DNA from: JBEIUO01 sp964549785 | GTDB taxonomy: Bacteria > Planctomycetota > Phycisphaerae > Phycisphaerales > UBA1924 | Direction: 5' to 3' | Length of the DNA: 12,209 bases | NCBI GenBank assembly: GCA_964549785.1 | Contig: CAZJXA010000087.1 | Coordinates: 1 to 12,209, forward strand | Position numbers and translations under genes: made by a program | Shown here: positions 1 to 6,594 of the stretch, piece after piece | Position numbering within the stretch: position 1 is the stretch's first letter | Layout of the letters: every line of letters begins with the position of its first letter | The notes under the pieces: model-generated | The model's database searches: none | The model's input: only the letters and a program-made list of their open reading frames with translations | Told to the model about the DNA's origin: nothing

Positions 1-606
1 GTGCATTGCGCGAACATCCCCGCCGACGCCGGGGTCGATGGGCTCGCGATCCCGGGCGCTCACAACGCCTGGAACGCGGCCGTCGCCGTGGCCGTCGTCT
101 GCGCCACGGACGCCGCGATCTCCGAACATCAGGCCCGTGACGCCGCGCGGACGTTCAAGGGGCTTCCGCACCGCCTCGAGTTCGTCGGCGAGATCGGCCG
201 TGTGCGTTTCTTCAACGACTCCAAGGCGACCACGCCCGGTGCCACCCTGATCGGCGTCTCATCGTTCCCCGCGGAGCGAACCCACCTGATCGCCGGTGGC
301 TACGACAAGCGGATTGACCTCTCGCCGATCTCGGAGCAGGCCTCAACCCTCGCGGGGCTGTACACCGTGGGACAGACCGGCCCACAACTCGCCCGCGCGG
401 CCGACGCCATCGCCCCGGGATCGGCCTTTGAGTGCGGAACGCTCGATGCGGCCATCGAACGCGCCTCCGACCGCGCCCGCCCCGGCGATGTGGTGCTCCT
501 CAGCCCCGGATGCGCCTCGTGGGATCAGTTCACAAACTTTGAAGCCCGGGGAGACCTCTTCCGGGCATGGGTCGCGGCTCATGCAGCGGCCCGGAGCGTT
601 CCATGA
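1..606 (+). CDS. murD: UDP-N-acetylmuramoyl-L-alanine--D-glutamate ligase MurD, C-terminal part (5' end outside window)
   Basis: MurD adds D-glutamate to UDP-MurNAc-L-Ala in the cytoplasm, an ATP-dependent step of peptidoglycan precursor synthesis. The visible 201 residues cover the end of the central ATPase domain and the C-terminal glutamate-binding domain. Near residue 21 is the HNAWNAA helix motif. Residues ~53-84 carry the family pattern GLPHRLEFV followed by NDSKATTPGATL. Then come the LIAGGYDKRIDL strand (~96-107) and the signature LLSPGCASWDQFTNFEARG near 165-184. MurD proteins are usually about 430-470 residues, so roughly the first half lies upstream of the window and base 1 is not a real start. 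The frame ends at TGA 604-606, overlapping the next gene's ATG by four bases (ATGA), which suggests translational coupling. The following gene is a lipoprotein rather than the usual ftsW/murG neighbours. Identification is secure from several conserved motifs. Confidence 0.95.
   Translation: MHCANIPADAGVDGLAIPGAHNAWNAAVAVAVVCATDAAISEHQARDAARTFKGLPHRLEFVGEIGRVRFFNDSKATTPGATLIGVSSFPAERTHLIAGGYDKRIDLSPISEQASTLAGLYTVGQTGPQLARAADAIAPGSAFECGTLDAAIERASDRARPGDVVLLSPGCASWDQFTNFEARGDLFRAWVAAHAAARSVP
593..596 (+). promoter_or_regulatory. Ribosome binding site GGAG deciding the lipoprotein start
   Basis: GGAG lies 6 nt before ATG 603. An upstream in-frame ATG at 567 has no purine-rich sequence before it and would place twelve polar residues ahead of the lipoprotein signal peptide. 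The site therefore supports 603 as the start. Confidence 0.6.
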
Positions 607-1469
607 AAGCAACCGCGCGTGCCCTCCTCTTTACCACCGTTCTCTGCGTCGTCGGGTGCGCCCAGCGCAATCGGCATCCGACCGCCCCCACGGTCTCGGC
701 GCCGCAGCAACACGCCCCCTCAAGCCGGACCACTCCGTCGGTTGCCGACGCCGGGCCATCCGGCTCCCCCGCCGTTGCGCCCCCCAGCCCGCCGGCACCA
801 TCGATTACGACTTCGCCATCGGCGAGCCCATTCCCATCGCGCCGGCAACTTTTCCCGCACGTCTGGCTCGATGCCGCTGCCCGAACGGTCGAGGTCGATT
901 GCACCGTCCCCATCGACGTCCACAATCCCAACACCCCCACCACCTACCTCGAATTAATCGCGTGCACCCGCGACACCAAGGACCACGAATCCCTCGTCGT
1001 GACCGACGCCAAGCCGTCGCATGTTCACGCCGCTCTTCTCTTGGTCGGCGGCGTCGCGGGCACCCCCGGCGTCTGGGATTGGTCGGGCCCCGCACTGGTC
1101 GCGAACCCACCGACCGGCACCATCATCGACGTCTCGCTGCGATGCACTCGCGGCGGCGAAAGCGTCGAAGAACCGGCCTCGATGTGGGTCGTGCGGATCA
1201 CCGACGAGGCTCCGTTGCCGGCCGTCGACGCAGAGGGCCACTGGGTTTTCGCCGGCTCGCGCGAGGTTGTCCGGCAAGGCAAGACCTGGTACGAGGCCGA
1301 TGGCTCGGGCACCCTCATCGGCCTCACCACCTTCGGCGGCGAAACCCTCGGATGGACGACGATGTACAACCACGACAGCGGCGTTGCCGAGAACGTTTGG
1401 ATCGCCAACCGCCAACTCGTCCCGCCGTTGGGCTCACCGGTCACAGTGGTGCTCCGGCCGCGTTTTTAA
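603..1469 (+). CDS. YdjY-like domain lipoprotein
   Basis: A 288-residue exported lipoprotein. Residues 1-19 form a lipoprotein signal peptide: MKATAR, a hydrophobic core, then lipobox VVGC with Cys19 as the lipidated residue. Residues ~20-85 are a Pro/Ser/Ala/Thr-rich linker of low complexity, expected to be an extended tether. The folded part (~86-288) contains LELIACTRDTKDHESL followed by KPSHVHAALLLVG (about 116-149), the pattern I associate with YdjY-type domains, whose biochemical role is not established. Later strands include ASMWVVRIT, HWVFAGSR and a YEADGSGTLIGLTTFG segment. The start at 603 is chosen because it gives a clean signal peptide, a GGAG 6 nt upstream and an ATGA overlap with murD. 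The gene converges on the dockerin gene downstream. Lipoprotein export is strongly supported, the YdjY assignment is made from memory of the motif, and no function can be stated. Confidence 0.85.
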   Translation: MKATARALLFTTVLCVVGCAQRNRHPTAPTVSAPQQHAPSSRTTPSVADAGPSGSPAVAPPSPPAPSITTSPSASPFPSRRQLFPHVWLDAAARTVEVDCTVPIDVHNPNTPTTYLELIACTRDTKDHESLVVTDAKPSHVHAALLLVGGVAGTPGVWDWSGPALVANPPTGTIIDVSLRCTRGGESVEEPASMWVVRITDEAPLPAVDAEGHWVFAGSREVVRQGKTWYEADGSGTLIGLTTFGGETLGWTTMYNHDSGVAENVWIANRQLVPPLGSPVTVVLRPRF

Positions 1470-1500
1470 AGAGAACGTTGCGAAGTACCCGACCCCGCGA

Positions 1501-1535
1501 GAGAAAACACCCCGGTCGGACCGCCGACCGGGGTG
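1501..1535 (-). terminator. Rho-independent terminator of the dockerin-protein gene
   Basis: A perfect 12-bp inverted repeat, CACCCCGGTCGG (1508-1519) with CCGACCGGGGTG (1524-1535), encloses a 4-nt loop (ACCG). Read on the minus strand, the stem is followed directly by GTTTTCTCTC, a T-rich tract, so it fits an intrinsic terminator about 30 nt past the minus-strand stop at 1565. On the plus strand the stem is followed by CAGATGATC without a T-run. It probably acts mainly for the minus-strand gene, although it sits in the convergent gap after the plus-strand lipoprotein. Confidence 0.8.
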
Positions 1536-1564
1536 CAGATGATCTCAACGCATTCAAACCGGAT

Positions 1565-2908
1565 TCAGCAGCCCGCATCCCAGCGGCCGAAGAACGCGGT
1601 GATGTCGTCGGAATCGGTGTCGCCGTCGCCGTCAAAGTCGGCGCGGTTCTCGCCTTGCTCCCACGAGCCGAAGAACGCCGAGATGTCGTCGCTGTCCACG
1701 TCCTCGTCGCCGTCGATATCCGCCGCGCACGGCGGTGCCGCCGGGCCGCGGACAGTGATCGTCGGGTTCGGATCCACCCCGTCACGGTAGAGCACAATCG
1801 TGCCGCTCCGGTCGGCCGGGGGCTGGTCCGCAAGGAAGTAGAAGTTGTACATTGTGCCCCACAACATGGCATTGCTGTTGACGTTCTTGTTCGGGTCAGA
1901 GAGGCGACCGCTCGCCCAGCGAACGCCGCTCGCCGTCCGCGCCCCGGTCCAATCGGCGTTGTCGTGCTGCTCGCCGGAGTGGTAGTTGACGTCCTTGAAG
2001 CCGATGCCGCTCACCGTCACCCCCGCGGGCATGGGAATCTCAAACCCTCCGCCTGCGCGGTGCGAATTGAGGTTGAAGACCGCGTACTCGTACCTCCACA
2101 GATTCCCCTCCGGAACCACCTTGTTGGCCACGTAAAAACGGCCTTCGCTCTGCACATCCACCATCGCGATGTGGACGTTCGTATCAATCGTGTTCGCGCC
2201 CAGGCCGTGGTCGCGCCACGCCTGAATCGCCGGTGTCCCCATCAGCGTGCCGCCCGTCACGTTAAGATTGAGCGCTCCATCGATGGTGCAGCGTTTGTAC
2301 GAGGCGTTGTTATAGAAGTTCCGGGCTGCGGCGTCGTCGGTCCCGACGTACACCCCTTCCAGGAAGTACAACGAGCCCACGTTCTGCGACGGCTGCACGT
2401 CGGCATCAACAATCTGAAGCCGCCGAGAGATCGCGTTCAGCCCGGAACTGCCGCCCAAGGCCGTGAACGAACCCGTCCACGGGTTGATCCCCGTTCGCGG
2501 GCCCAGCCGGCTCTGACCACCATTAAACCCCGACGAATAAATATCGCGGCAGCCGGGCTTCAGCCCCGACCCCGGAGCACCGGTGTTGCAACTCCCGCAC
2601 CCCGATCCCGAGGCCGCGCAGCACGCGTGCTTGACCCACGACGCCCCCACCATTTCCAGCCGACCGCTCTTGAGCCGGTACGCGTTCATCGCCAAACCGG
2701 GCGTTCCGCTGCTCTGCCACAGCAACGTGGTATCGCCGAGGTTGCAGGTGTAACTGCCGATCGCATAGCCCCGCACCCCGCTCACCATCCCGTAGTTGCT
2801 GGTCCCCTGAATGTCCTGATGGGTCACATCGGCCCCCACCACCTGCCCCGAAGCGGCAGACCCGCACGCGATCGCGCAACTCAGTCCGAATCTCACAACC
2901 AGTTTCAT
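1565..2908 (-). CDS. Secreted protein of unknown function with C-terminal GC-type dockerin
   Basis: A 447-residue exported protein. Residues 1-21 are a Sec signal peptide (MKLVVRF, hydrophobic core, then small residues ASGQ). Residues ~24-390 form a domain that I recognise only as a recurring planctomycete secreted family. It has a Cys-rich segment (Cys96, 97, 104, 107, 120), a GCRDIYSSGFNGGQSRLGPR motif (119-138), and later GFKDVNYHSGE (303-313) and AMLWGTMYNFYF (347-358). Residues ~394-447 form a dockerin-like domain with two Ca2+-loop repeats, DIDGDEDVDSDD (397-408) and DFDGDGDTDSDD (424-435). Each is followed by I-S/T-AFFG-x-W, and the protein ends in Gly-Cys. Dockerins bind Ca2+ and normally attach a protein to a cohesin partner; no cohesin gene is seen here. 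The start at 2908 is supported by AAGGAG 9 nt upstream and by the signal peptide. The longer frame up to 3151 is Arg-rich and unlikely to be translated. A strong terminator follows. Confidence 0.88.
   Translation of the reverse strand: MKLVVRFGLSCAIACGSAASGQVVGADVTHQDIQGTSNYGMVSGVRGYAIGSYTCNLGDTTLLWQSSGTPGLAMNAYRLKSGRLEMVGASWVKHACCAASGSGCGSCNTGAPGSGLKPGCRDIYSSGFNGGQSRLGPRTGINPWTGSFTALGGSSGLNAISRRLQIVDADVQPSQNVGSLYFLEGVYVGTDDAAARNFYNNASYKRCTIDGALNLNVTGGTLMGTPAIQAWRDHGLGANTIDTNVHIAMVDVQSEGRFYVANKVVPEGNLWRYEYAVFNLNSHRAGGGFEIPMPAGVTVSGIGFKDVNYHSGEQHDNADWTGARTASGVRWASGRLSDPNKNVNSNAMLWGTMYNFYFLADQPPADRSGTIVLYRDGVDPNPTITVRGPAAPPCAADIDGDEDVDSDDISAFFGSWEQGENRADFDGDGDTDSDDITAFFGRWDAGC
1581..1723 (-). 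repeat. Internal tandem repeat encoding the two Ca2+-binding dockerin loops
   Basis: Two related ~62-nt copies (1581-1642 and 1662-1723) are offset by exactly 81 nt (27 codons). Both share GCCGAAGAACGC and GATGTCGTCG blocks. They encode the paired DxDxDxDxDD loops plus AFFGxW, as expected for dockerin duplication rather than for a mobile repeat. Confidence 0.75.
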
Positions 2909-2917
2909 CGCAGGGTT

Positions 2918-2923
2918 CTCCTT
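2918..2923 (-). promoter_or_regulatory. Ribosome binding site AAGGAG of the dockerin-protein gene
   Basis: AAGGAG sits 9 nt before the ATG at 2908 on the minus strand. It selects this start over in-frame alternatives further upstream in the 3151-2908 stretch. Confidence 0.75.
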
Positions 2924-2932
2924 TTCCCGTGT

Positions 2933-2960
2933 TAAATAATCACGCCTGCGCAACCGTCGA
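2933..2960 (-). promoter_or_regulatory. Possible sigma70-like promoter of the dockerin-protein gene
   Basis: An unusually AT-rich island (TTAAATAAT, 2932-2940) lies in otherwise GC-rich DNA. On the minus strand a TCGACG (2960-2955; 4 of 6 matches to TTGACA) and a TATTTA (2938-2933) are 16 nt apart. The implied leader would be short, about 18 nt, with the ribosome binding site close to the transcript start. The match is weak and the planctomycete consensus may differ. Confidence 0.3.
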
Positions 2961-3080
2961 GTGACTGGCGACCTGCAGCCGTGATCCCCCGCGAGCGAGC
3001 AGCATCGTACCCCGCGCCGTTCCGACGAAAATGACTTCCTCTGCCCCCGTGATTTCCAGCGCCCTCTGCGGACTTCGCCG

Positions 3081-4286
3081 TCACACCTCGATAACCATCG
3101 CCACCGCGTTTCCGCCGCCCAGGCACAGAGCCACCACGCCCCGCTTGCCACCGGTGCGGTGCAATTGATGGATCAGCGTCGTGAGGCACCGCGCACCTGA
3201 AGCGCCGATCGGGTGGCCCAGCGCGATCGCCCCGCCGGCGACGTTCACCTTCGCCTCCGGGATGCCGCCCGCCTTCATATTCTGAAGCACCTGCGCGCAG
3301 AACGCCTCGTTCAATTCAAAGAGGTCGATGTCGGACAGTTTCAATCCGGCCTTCGCGATCACCGCCGGGACCGCGACCGCGGGGGCACTGAAAATATCTT
3401 TGGGTGCCACGCCCGACGTGTGATACGCGATGATCCGCGCAATGGGTCTGATCCCCAATTCCTCGGCCTTCTTCATGGATGCCACCACCACCGCCGCTCC
3501 GCCGTCGGAAATCTGGCTCGCGTTGGCGGCCGTCACGGTCCCTTCCTTCGCATCAAAAACCGGCCGCAACTTCGCCAGCCCGTCCGCCGTCGATTCGGCC
3601 CGAATCCCTTCGTCCGCCGAGACGCCCGCCGATTTCTTGTCCAGGCACTGTTCCCCGGTCACCGCCGTGATCTCGTTCGTATACCAGCCTTCTTTCGTCG
3701 CCTGTGCCGCGAGTTGGTGCGAGCGGGCCGCGAAGCGGTCCTGCTCGGCCCGGCTGATCTCATGCTTCTTCGCGATGTAGTCGGCGGCGTTGCCCATCGC
3801 CCAACCCTCGAATGCGCACCGCAGCCCGTCGAACTGCATGTGGTCCTCGAACGTCGCCGGGCCGAACTTCGGTGCCCCGACGCCGTCGCGAATGGTGGCA
3901 AAGTGCGGGGCCCGCGTCATGCTTTCGAAGCCGCCCGCAATCACCAGGTGGTTGTCGCCCGCCTTGATCGACTGGGCCGCCTGCATCACCGCCTGCAACC
4001 CCGACCCGCACACCTTATTGACCGTCACGGCGGACGTCGTCTCCGGGCACCCCGCCTTCAGTGCCGCCTGCCGGGCCGGATTCTGCCCGAGCCCGGCCTG
4101 CAAAACACACCCCATGATGACCTCGTCAATCCGGCCTCCCTCCATCTCCGCCTTCAGCTGCGGCTGCGCCGCCATCAGGCCTTGAATCGCGTACGAGCCC
4201 AGGAGCGGCGACGGGACCCGCGTGAAACCGCCGCCAAACCGCCCGACAGGCGTGCGCTTCGCCGCAAGAATGACCGGAGTGACCAT
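3081..4286 (-). CDS. Acetyl-CoA C-acetyltransferase (thiolase)
   Basis: A 401-residue thiolase, the usual family length. Thiolases either condense two acetyl-CoA to acetoacetyl-CoA (biosynthetic) or cleave 3-ketoacyl-CoA (degradative) in the cytoplasm. The N-terminus (VILAAKRTPVGRFGGGF) is characteristic. The nucleophilic cysteine is Cys93 in NKVCGSGLQAV. The oxyanion-hole Asn326 lies in NEAFC (326-330), the catalytic His358 in ALGHPIGASGAR, and the proton-transfer Cys388 in ALCLGGGNAVAM. The full catalytic set is therefore present. The residue after NEAF is Cys330, where Ala is usual. The start ATG at 4286 has GAGGA at 4301-4297, 10 nt upstream. No beta-oxidation or hydroxyacyl-CoA dehydrogenase gene lies nearby, so direction and substrate cannot be settled. 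It lies 161 nt after the YbaY-like lipoprotein gene and 172 nt before the dockerin gene on the same strand, and shared transcription is uncertain. Confidence 0.95.
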   Translation of the reverse strand: MVTPVILAAKRTPVGRFGGGFTRVPSPLLGSYAIQGLMAAQPQLKAEMEGGRIDEVIMGCVLQAGLGQNPARQAALKAGCPETTSAVTVNKVCGSGLQAVMQAAQSIKAGDNHLVIAGGFESMTRAPHFATIRDGVGAPKFGPATFEDHMQFDGLRCAFEGWAMGNAADYIAKKHEISRAEQDRFAARSHQLAAQATKEGWYTNEITAVTGEQCLDKKSAGVSADEGIRAESTADGLAKLRPVFDAKEGTVTAANASQISDGGAAVVVASMKKAEELGIRPIARIIAYHTSGVAPKDIFSAPAVAVPAVIAKAGLKLSDIDLFELNEAFCAQVLQNMKAGGIPEAKVNVAGGAIALGHPIGASGARCLTTLIHQLHRTGGKRGVVALCLGGGNAVAMVIEV

Positions 4287-4447
4287 GGTGTGAACATCCT
4301 CGAAAAATGGGCTTTGACGCGTCTTTCTCTGACCATCTTAATACTAGACGGCCAAGCCGCCGGTGCGGGGGTGTGCCCCGTGCCCGCCGCCTCTCCAAGA
4401 GCCGTCTCCCGACCGTGACCAAGGGCCGGGACCAGCGATGCTCTGCT

Positions 4448-4942
4448 TCAGTTCGCCATCTCAAGCACCACGTCCGCGCTGTTGCCCTTGCCGCGCGTCA
4501 GCACCTGATACGACTTGGCCGTCGCGAACATCAGGTTGCCGCCACTCGTGAGTCGGGCCTGCACCTGATAAATGTGCTTCTGATCAATGCGGGCGTTGTC
4601 AAACGCGAGGGTGAACGCCACGGGCACGTTGCCGGGGTTCCGGATCACCTGCTCGGCGATCGTCGCCCCCGGGGCATCGGCCCGCGACACGTCCACCAGC
4701 TTCACGGTGATCACGGCGTCGGGCGGCATCGCGATCCGCTGAAGATAGGTGACGGTCCCCGTCACCCGCCCGTCAAATTGCTCGGCAGAGCCAGACCCCG
4801 GCCCCTCCACCGGCGTCGCCGGCCGGTCGTCCCGATTCGCGGGCCGGTCATTCCCTCCGCCGGAATCCATCGGAAAAAGTTCGCAGCCGCCCATCGCGAC
4901 CAATGAAACAATCGAGAGAACGAGAATCGGGGTGGTGTTCAT
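4448..4942 (-). CDS. YbaY/YscW-family lipoprotein
   Basis: A 164-residue small lipoprotein. The signal peptide is MNTTPILVLSIVSLVAMGGC with Cys20 as the probable lipidation site; the lipobox is slightly atypical, with Met at -3. A short polar linker rich in Asp/Arg/Pro (~27-55) follows. The single domain (~58-162) has the pattern GTVTYLQRIAMPPDAVITV, then KLVDVSRADAPGATIAEQ, VPVAFTLAFD and HIYQVQARLTSGGNLMFAT. This fits the YbaY/YscW ('lipoprotein chaperone') family of small beta-sandwich proteins. YscW assists secretin assembly in type III secretion, but most chromosomal relatives, E. coli YbaY among them, have no firmly assigned role, and no secretion genes lie here. The start at 4942 has AAAGGA 5 nt upstream. 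The gene is divergent from the sulfurtransferase gene across a 113-nt gap. Family assignment is good; function is unknown. Confidence 0.88.
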   Translation of the reverse strand: MNTTPILVLSIVSLVAMGGCELFPMDSGGGNDRPANRDDRPATPVEGPGSGSAEQFDGRVTGTVTYLQRIAMPPDAVITVKLVDVSRADAPGATIAEQVIRNPGNVPVAFTLAFDNARIDQKHIYQVQARLTSGGNLMFATAKSYQVLTRGKGNSADVVLEMAN

Positions 4943-5055
4943 GATTTTCCTTTCGTGACCCTTGCGGACAACGGTACGCGACGGCCGGTCCTCCCGATTT
5001 CACACCTTGCGAGATCTACCCTACCCTGCCCATACACCTTTGGAGGCCGACCGAA
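4943..5055. other. Divergent intergenic region between lipoprotein and sulfurtransferase genes
   Basis: This 113-nt gap must hold promoters or leaders for both divergent genes. It contains AAAGGA for the minus-strand gene (4953-4948) and GGAGG for the plus-strand gene (5042-5046). A C-rich stretch with ACCCTACCCTGCCC lies near 5016-5030. No convincing -35/-10 pair was found in either direction. Confidence 0.4.
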
Positions 5056-5901
5056 ATGACCGCGTACTCCCACCCCGAAACGCTTGTTTCCACCGACTGG
5101 GTCAAGCAAAATCTCAACACCCCGGGCGTGCGCATCGTCGAGATCGACGTCGACACCAAGGCCTACGACGCCGGGCACATTCCGGGCGCCGTCGGCCTCA
5201 ACTGGGAGACGGAGTTGCAGGACCAGGTCAGCCGTGACATCGTCGGGAAAGACGCATTCGAGGCGCTGATGCGCACCGTTGGCATAAGCAACAGCGACCA
5301 CGTCGTCCTCTATGGCGACAACAACAACTGGTTCGCCGCCTACGGCTTCTGGCTCTTCAAGATGTACGGACACGAGAACGTCTCCCTCATGAACGGGGGC
5401 CGCAACAAGTGGCTCAACGAGGACGACAAAGAATTGACGCCCGCGCCCCCCGCCGTGCGCCCTTCCGACTACCGCGTTGCCAAGGTTGACCACGCCCTCC
5501 GCGCCAAAGTCCCGGACGTCCTGGCGATCGCCCAATCCAAGGCCGCCAATCTCGTGGATGTCCGGTCGCCCGATGAGTTCAGCGGCAAGGTGATCGCTCC
5601 CCCCGGCATGTCCGAAACCGCGCAGCGGGGCGGCCATGTCCCCGGCGCCAAAAGCATCCCATGGTCACGCACCGTCAACGCCGACGGAACCTTCAAATCC
5701 GCCGACGATCTCCGGCAGATTTACTTCAAGGATGCGGGGCTCAAAGATAACACTCCCACGGTCTGCTATTGCCGCATCGGTGAACGCTCCAGCCACTCAT
5801 GGTTTGTGCTGAAGTACCTCCTGGGCGTCAAAGACTGCAGGAACTACGACGGCTCGTGGACCGAGTACGGCAGCATGGTGGGCGTGCCGATCGAGAGGTA
5901 G
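5056..5901 (+). CDS. Thiosulfate/3-mercaptopyruvate sulfurtransferase (tandem rhodanese)
   Basis: A 281-residue two-domain rhodanese. Such enzymes move a sulfane sulfur from thiosulfate or 3-mercaptopyruvate to a thiophilic acceptor through a cysteine persulfide. The N-terminal domain (~10-125) is the inactive copy, with DVDTKAYDAGHIPGA and the MNGGRNKWL motif. The C-terminal domain (~150-280) has LVDVRSPDEFSG (166-177), RGGHVPGAKSIPW (191-203) and the active loop CRIGERSSH starting at catalytic Cys239. This loop, with Arg at +1 and Ser-Ser, resembles that of actinobacterial CysA-type thiosulfate sulfurtransferases more than the CG[S/T]G-type loop of mercaptopyruvate enzymes, so thiosulfate is the likelier donor. 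The length is normal and no signal peptide is visible, so it is cytoplasmic. The start ATG at 5056 has GGAGG 9 nt upstream. The next gene begins 6 nt after the stop, implying co-transcription. Confidence 0.93.
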   Translation: MTAYSHPETLVSTDWVKQNLNTPGVRIVEIDVDTKAYDAGHIPGAVGLNWETELQDQVSRDIVGKDAFEALMRTVGISNSDHVVLYGDNNNWFAAYGFWLFKMYGHENVSLMNGGRNKWLNEDDKELTPAPPAVRPSDYRVAKVDHALRAKVPDVLAIAQSKAANLVDVRSPDEFSGKVIAPPGMSETAQRGGHVPGAKSIPWSRTVNADGTFKSADDLRQIYFKDAGLKDNTPTVCYCRIGERSSHSWFVLKYLLGVKDCRNYDGSWTEYGSMVGVPIER

Positions 5902-5907
5902 CCCCGC

Positions 5908-6522
5908 ATGCAACCCGCCACGTCATTCGCCCAACTCACCCTCTCCGACTTCCTTGCACAAACCGCCGCAAAGACTCCGGCCCCGGGAGGCGGAGCCGTC
6001 GCCGCCGCGATCGGTGCGCTCGCCGCGGCGTTGGCGCAAATGGTGGTCGCCTACTCCCTCGGCAAGAAAAACTTGGCGGAGCACCAGCCCCACCTCGAAA
6101 GCGCCGCTGCCCGATTGGAGAAGGCCCGGTTCCTCCTGCTCACGATGGCCGACGAGGACGCCGCGGCATACGGGCTTGTCAACGAACTCTCGCGCCTGCC
6201 GGAAGGCGATCCACGCCGCGTGCGGCTCGCCGAAGCACAAGAGGTTTCCGTCCAGATCCCGCTGGCCGCCGCCGCGGTCGGGCTCGATCTTCTCCGCCTC
6301 TTCGATCAACTCTCGACCCGGTCCAATCGCCACCTGCGCAGCGACCTCGCCATCGCCGCCATCGCCGCAGAGGCATGCGTCCGCGCCAGCGCGTGCAACG
6401 TTCGCATCAACCTCGCCGCCCTTCCCATAGACCAGGCGGCGCCGGCCGCCGCGGAAGTTGTCCGCATGGTTACTGAATCGCTGGCACTCTGCGCCTCCGT
6501 CGAGCGTGCCACCGCCGCGTGA
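5908..6522 (+). CDS. Formimidoyl-THF cyclodeaminase / methenyl-THF cyclohydrolase family protein
   Basis: A 204-residue, mostly helical protein of the FTCD cyclodeaminase (FchA-like) family. Members convert 5-formimidoyl-THF to 5,10-methenyl-THF plus ammonia, or hydrolyse methenyl-THF. The hallmark N-terminal signature is present: LSDFLAQTAAKTPAPGGGAV (12-31), then AAIGALAAALAQMVVAYSLGKK (33-54), including the Gly-rich turn and the following helix. The remaining helices are Ala-rich and contain AAAVGLDLL and RSDLAIAAIAAEA blocks typical of the dimer core. The length matches stand-alone cyclodeaminases (~200 residues); the fused formiminotransferase domain of the mammalian enzyme is absent. 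The start is 6 nt after the sulfurtransferase stop, with AGAGG about 9 nt upstream, so the two genes probably form an operon. No histidine-degradation or other folate gene is visible, so whether it is a true cyclodeaminase or a related enzyme is open. Confidence 0.87.
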   Translation: MQPATSFAQLTLSDFLAQTAAKTPAPGGGAVAAAIGALAAALAQMVVAYSLGKKNLAEHQPHLESAAARLEKARFLLLTMADEDAAAYGLVNELSRLPEGDPRRVRLAEAQEVSVQIPLAAAAVGLDLLRLFDQLSTRSNRHLRSDLAIAAIAAEACVRASACNVRINLAALPIDQAAPAAAEVVRMVTESLALCASVERATAA

Positions 6523-6594
6523 TCCGCCACCATCTCTCCCAGTCCCACATGGGGCCACAACCGCCGGCGACCCCTCCCGCGAGGCCTGATGCCG

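Noticed and set aside
544..566. Inverted repeat GCCCGG/CCGGGC near the end of murD, possibly an attenuator for the lipoprotein gene
   Set aside because: The stem has only 6 bp with an 11-nt loop, lies within the conserved murD coding motif region, and has no T-tract.
296..2935. An 879-codon plus-strand open frame spanning murD to the dockerin gene
   Set aside because: It is out of frame with murD and the lipoprotein and antisense to the dockerin gene. Its translation is an Arg/Pro/His-rich mix with no domain, which is typical of a GC-rich shadow frame.
3031..3080. Possible small plus-strand gene starting at ATG 3031
   Set aside because: The frame runs on antisense into the thiolase gene with no ribosome binding site and a composition like the other shadow frames.
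4356..4390. Imperfect GC-rich inverted repeat between the YbaY-like and thiolase genes, considered as a terminator
   Set aside because: Only about 11 of 15 positions pair beyond a 5-bp core and no T-run follows on either strand, so it is not reported as a terminator.
3213..4418. A 401-codon plus-strand frame opposite the thiolase
   Set aside because: It is the antisense of a fully conserved thiolase and has an Arg/Leu/His-rich composition with no recognisable motif.
6523..6594. Convergent gap after the cyclodeaminase and HD-GYP genes, checked for a bidirectional terminator
   Set aside because: Only a 5-bp GGCCT/AGGCC repeat without T-tracts was found, so there is no support for a terminator.
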